In this document: piece by piece, positions 3,950-5,644 of the stretch | Numbering within the stretch: the stretch's first letter is position 1 | Layout: each line of letters opens with the position of its first letter | Assembly (NCBI GenBank): GCA_025965635.1 | Contig: JAOPWO010000059.1 | Span: 1 to 5,644, forward strand | Length of the DNA stretch: 5,644 nt | Direction: 5' to 3' | Origin: Modestobacter sp. | Lineage (GTDB): Bacteria > Actinomycetota > Actinomycetes > Mycobacteriales > Geodermatophilaceae | Made by a program: the position numbers and the translations under genes | The notes under the pieces: model-generated | Database searches by the model: none | What the model saw: only the letters and a program-made list of their open reading frames with translations | Told to the model about the DNA's origin: nothing

Positions 3950-5644
3950 GTGCACCTTCCCCCCGCGCCCCGCCTCGACCTGGTCGAGGACCTGCACGGC
4001 ACCCCCGTCGCCGACCCCTACCGTTGGCTGGAGGCCGCCGCCGACCCGCGCACCGTCGAGTGGGCGGCCGGTCAGGACGCCGTGGCCGCCGAGCTGCTCG
4101 CGGCGCTGCCCGGCCGCTCAGCGTTCACCGACCGGCTCACCGCCCTCGTGCACGCCGGCGCGGTCGGAGTGCCGGTGTGGCGGGCGGGCCGGGCCTTCTC
4201 CACCCGCCGTGACCCCGGTCAGGAGCACGCGGTCCTCCGGGTCCGCGAGCCCGACGGCACCCAGCGCGTGCTGGTCGACCCGATGGCCCTCGACCCGGCC
4301 GGGACGACGACGCTGGACGCGTGGTCGCCGTCGTGGGACGGCGACCGGCTGGCCTACCAGCTGTCCACCGGCGGGGACGAGGAGTCCCGGCTGGTCGTGC
4401 TGGACGTCGCCACCGGTGACCTGCTCGACGGCCCGGTCGACCGCTGCCGCTACTCCCCCGTCGCCTGGCTGCCCGGTGGGCGGGAGCTGTTCTACGTCCG
4501 CCGGCTGGCGCCGGAGCTGGTGCCGGCCGGGGAGGAGCAGTTCCACCGCCGGGTCTGGCGTCACCGGGTGGGCGCCGATCCCGGCACCGACGTGCTGGTG
4601 CACGGCGAGGGCAGCGACCCGGCCACCTACTTCGGGGCGCGTACCAGCGCCGACGGTCGCTGGCTGGTGGTGTCGGCCTCCATCGGCACGGCCCCGCGGG
4701 ACGACGTGTGGCTGGCCGACCTGGCCGGGGACGGCGTGCTGCGGGAGCTGCAGGTCGGCGTCGACGCGCAGACCTCGGCGTGGGTCGCCCGCGACGGCAG
4801 GCTGTGGCTGCACAGCGACCGGGACGCACCGCGCGGCCGGCTGGCGGTCGCGGACCCGGCCGACCCGGCGAGCTGGGCGCCGGCGGCGTGGCGGGAGGTC
4901 GTGCCCGAGCAGCCTGACGGAGTGCTGTCCGACGTCGCCCTGGTCGACGGCCCCGACGGCGCCCTGCAGGTGCTGGCCGTGCACGCCGTGGACGCGACCG
5001 ACCGGCTGTCGGTCTGGGACGCGGCCTCCGGCAGCGCCCGACCCGCCCCGCTGGCGCAGGTCACCGGCCTGCGACCGGGCAGTGTGTCCGCCGTCAGCGC
5101 GCCACCTGAGGGCGGCAGCACCGCCTGGGTCGGCTACACCGACTACGCCACGCCGCCCTCGGTGCTGCGGTGGGACGCCGCCCGCCCCGCCGCACTGGCC
5201 GACTGGGAGCGCGCACCCGTCCCCGGCGAGGTGCCCGCCGTGCAGGTGGTGGAGACGCACGCGACCTCCGCCGACGGGACACCGGTGCACCTGTTCGTGC
5301 TGTCGGGGACCGGCACGCCCGACGTCGCCCGCCCGACGGTGCTCTACGGCTACGGCGGCTTCAACGTCTCCCTCACCCCCGGCTACACCGCACAGGCGCT
5401 CAGCTGGGTCGCTGCCGGCGGCGTGTGGGTGGTGGCCAACCTGCGCGGCGGCTCCGAGCACGGCGAGCAGTGGCACCGCGCCGGGATGCGCGAGCACAAG
5501 CAGAACGTCTTCGACGACTTCGCCTGCGTGGCCGACGCCCTCGTCGAGCAGGGCTGGACCTCGCCGGAGCGGCTCGGCATCTACGGCGGCAGCAACGGCG
5601 GCCTGCTCGTCGGTGCGGCGCTCACCCAGCGACCGTCCGCGTAC
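3950..5644 (+). CDS. Prolyl oligopeptidase (peptidase family S9A), C-terminus cut by window edge
   Basis: The window holds 565 codons of a serine peptidase that normally has about 700 residues and cleaves short peptides after proline. It is probably cytoplasmic, since there is no signal peptide. The N-terminus has the family motif DPYRWLE at residues 22-28. Roughly residues 75-430 form the beta-propeller that limits access to the active site. The hydrolase domain then begins, with YGYGGFN at 466-472, where Y468 matches the oxyanion tyrosine, and NLRGGSEHGEQWHRAG from 497. The nucleophile is S548 in GGSNGG, followed by N549. The catalytic Asp and His and the proline-pocket residues lie beyond the edge. 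Protease II (oligopeptidase B) is a close relative, but the YGYGGFN and NLRGGSEHGE pattern favours prolyl oligopeptidase. The GTG start follows a TACGGT box by 6 nt and precedes the conserved LVEDLHGTPV region directly. Confidence 0.93.
   Translation, partial: MHLPPAPRLDLVEDLHGTPVADPYRWLEAAADPRTVEWAAGQDAVAAELLAALPGRSAFTDRLTALVHAGAVGVPVWRAGRAFSTRRDPGQEHAVLRVREPDGTQRVLVDPMALDPAGTTTLDAWSPSWDGDRLAYQLSTGGDEESRLVVLDVATGDLLDGPVDRCRYSPVAWLPGGRELFYVRRLAPELVPAGEEQFHRRVWRHRVGADPGTDVLVHGEGSDPATYFGARTSADGRWLVVSASIGTAPRDDVWLADLAGDGVLRELQVGVDAQTSAWVARDGRLWLHSDRDAPRGRLAVADPADPASWAPAAWREVVPEQPDGVLSDVALVDGPDGALQVLAVHAVDATDRLSVWDAASGSARPAPLAQVTGLRPGSVSAVSAPPEGGSTAWVGYTDYATPPSVLRWDAARPAALADWERAPVPGEVPAVQVVETHATSADGTPVHLFVLSGTGTPDVARPTVLYGYGGFNVSLTPGYTAQALSWVAAGGVWVVANLRGGSEHGEQWHRAGMREHKQNVFDDFACVADALVEQGWTSPERLGIYGGSNGGLLVGAALTQRPSAY

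Noticed and set aside
3827..3997. Upstream extension of the HNH gene to the ATG at 3997
   Set aside because: It would overlap the start of the divergent peptidase gene and its promoter box, and the GTG at 3826 has a strong ribosome binding site.
4118..5497. Long minus-strand open frame of 459 codons
   Set aside because: It lies antisense to the prolyl oligopeptidase gene, which has clear family motifs throughout. The composition of the frame (Gly, Arg, Val, His rich) is what high-GC antisense frames give, and no family is recognisable.
1..5644. tRNA, rRNA, CRISPR, insertion sequence or attachment site
   Set aside because: I saw no cloverleaf-like sequence, no regular direct repeats with spacers, no transposase motif and no terminal repeats with target duplication. 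The only notable repeats are the short ones in 20-202.

Overview
The window is very GC-rich, and nearly every codon in its genes ends in G or C. It also has GTG starts, short TANNNT boxes 6-7 nt upstream of start codons, and actinobacterial families (a DUF5130 protein, a CtaJ-like cytochrome oxidase subunit). All this points to a high-GC actinomycete. A Geodermatophilaceae-type organism (Blastococcus, Geodermatophilus, Modestobacter) is my best guess, but that is an impression and not a demonstrated assignment.

Layout. Bases 1-21 look like the last six codons and stop of a rightward gene. A structured convergent intergenic region follows (22-203). It holds a perfect 21-bp hairpin and two inverted copies of a 15-nt motif, one just after each facing stop codon. 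Three leftward genes come next: a DUF5130 protein (204-650), a small CtaJ-like membrane protein (715-1047) and a full-length amidase-signature hydrolase (1093-2559). Divergent from the amidase, 2588-3221 holds the decayed remains of a rightward kynureninase gene (kynU). It has at least four frame changes and large internal losses, including the segment that carries the PLP lysine. It runs tail-to-tail into a leftward HNH endonuclease gene (3218-3826). After a 123-bp divergent spacer, a rightward prolyl oligopeptidase gene starts at GTG 3950 and is cut by the window edge after its catalytic serine.

How the parts relate. HNH, CtaJ-like and DUF5130 all point left, and I recall them as neighbours in mycobacteria. 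If so, the amidase and the kynureninase remnant are an insertion into that conserved group. The amidase gene looks intact (Lys, cis-Ser and Ser all present) while its neighbour has been lost. The prolyl oligopeptidase probably cleaves short proline-containing peptides and has its own apparent leaderless promoter.

I found no RNA genes, CRISPR arrays, insertion sequences or phage genes, and nothing that looks like an undescribed defence or biosynthetic system. The most interesting points are the kynureninase remnant, the mirrored post-stop repeat, and the apparent leaderless promoters in front of three genes.
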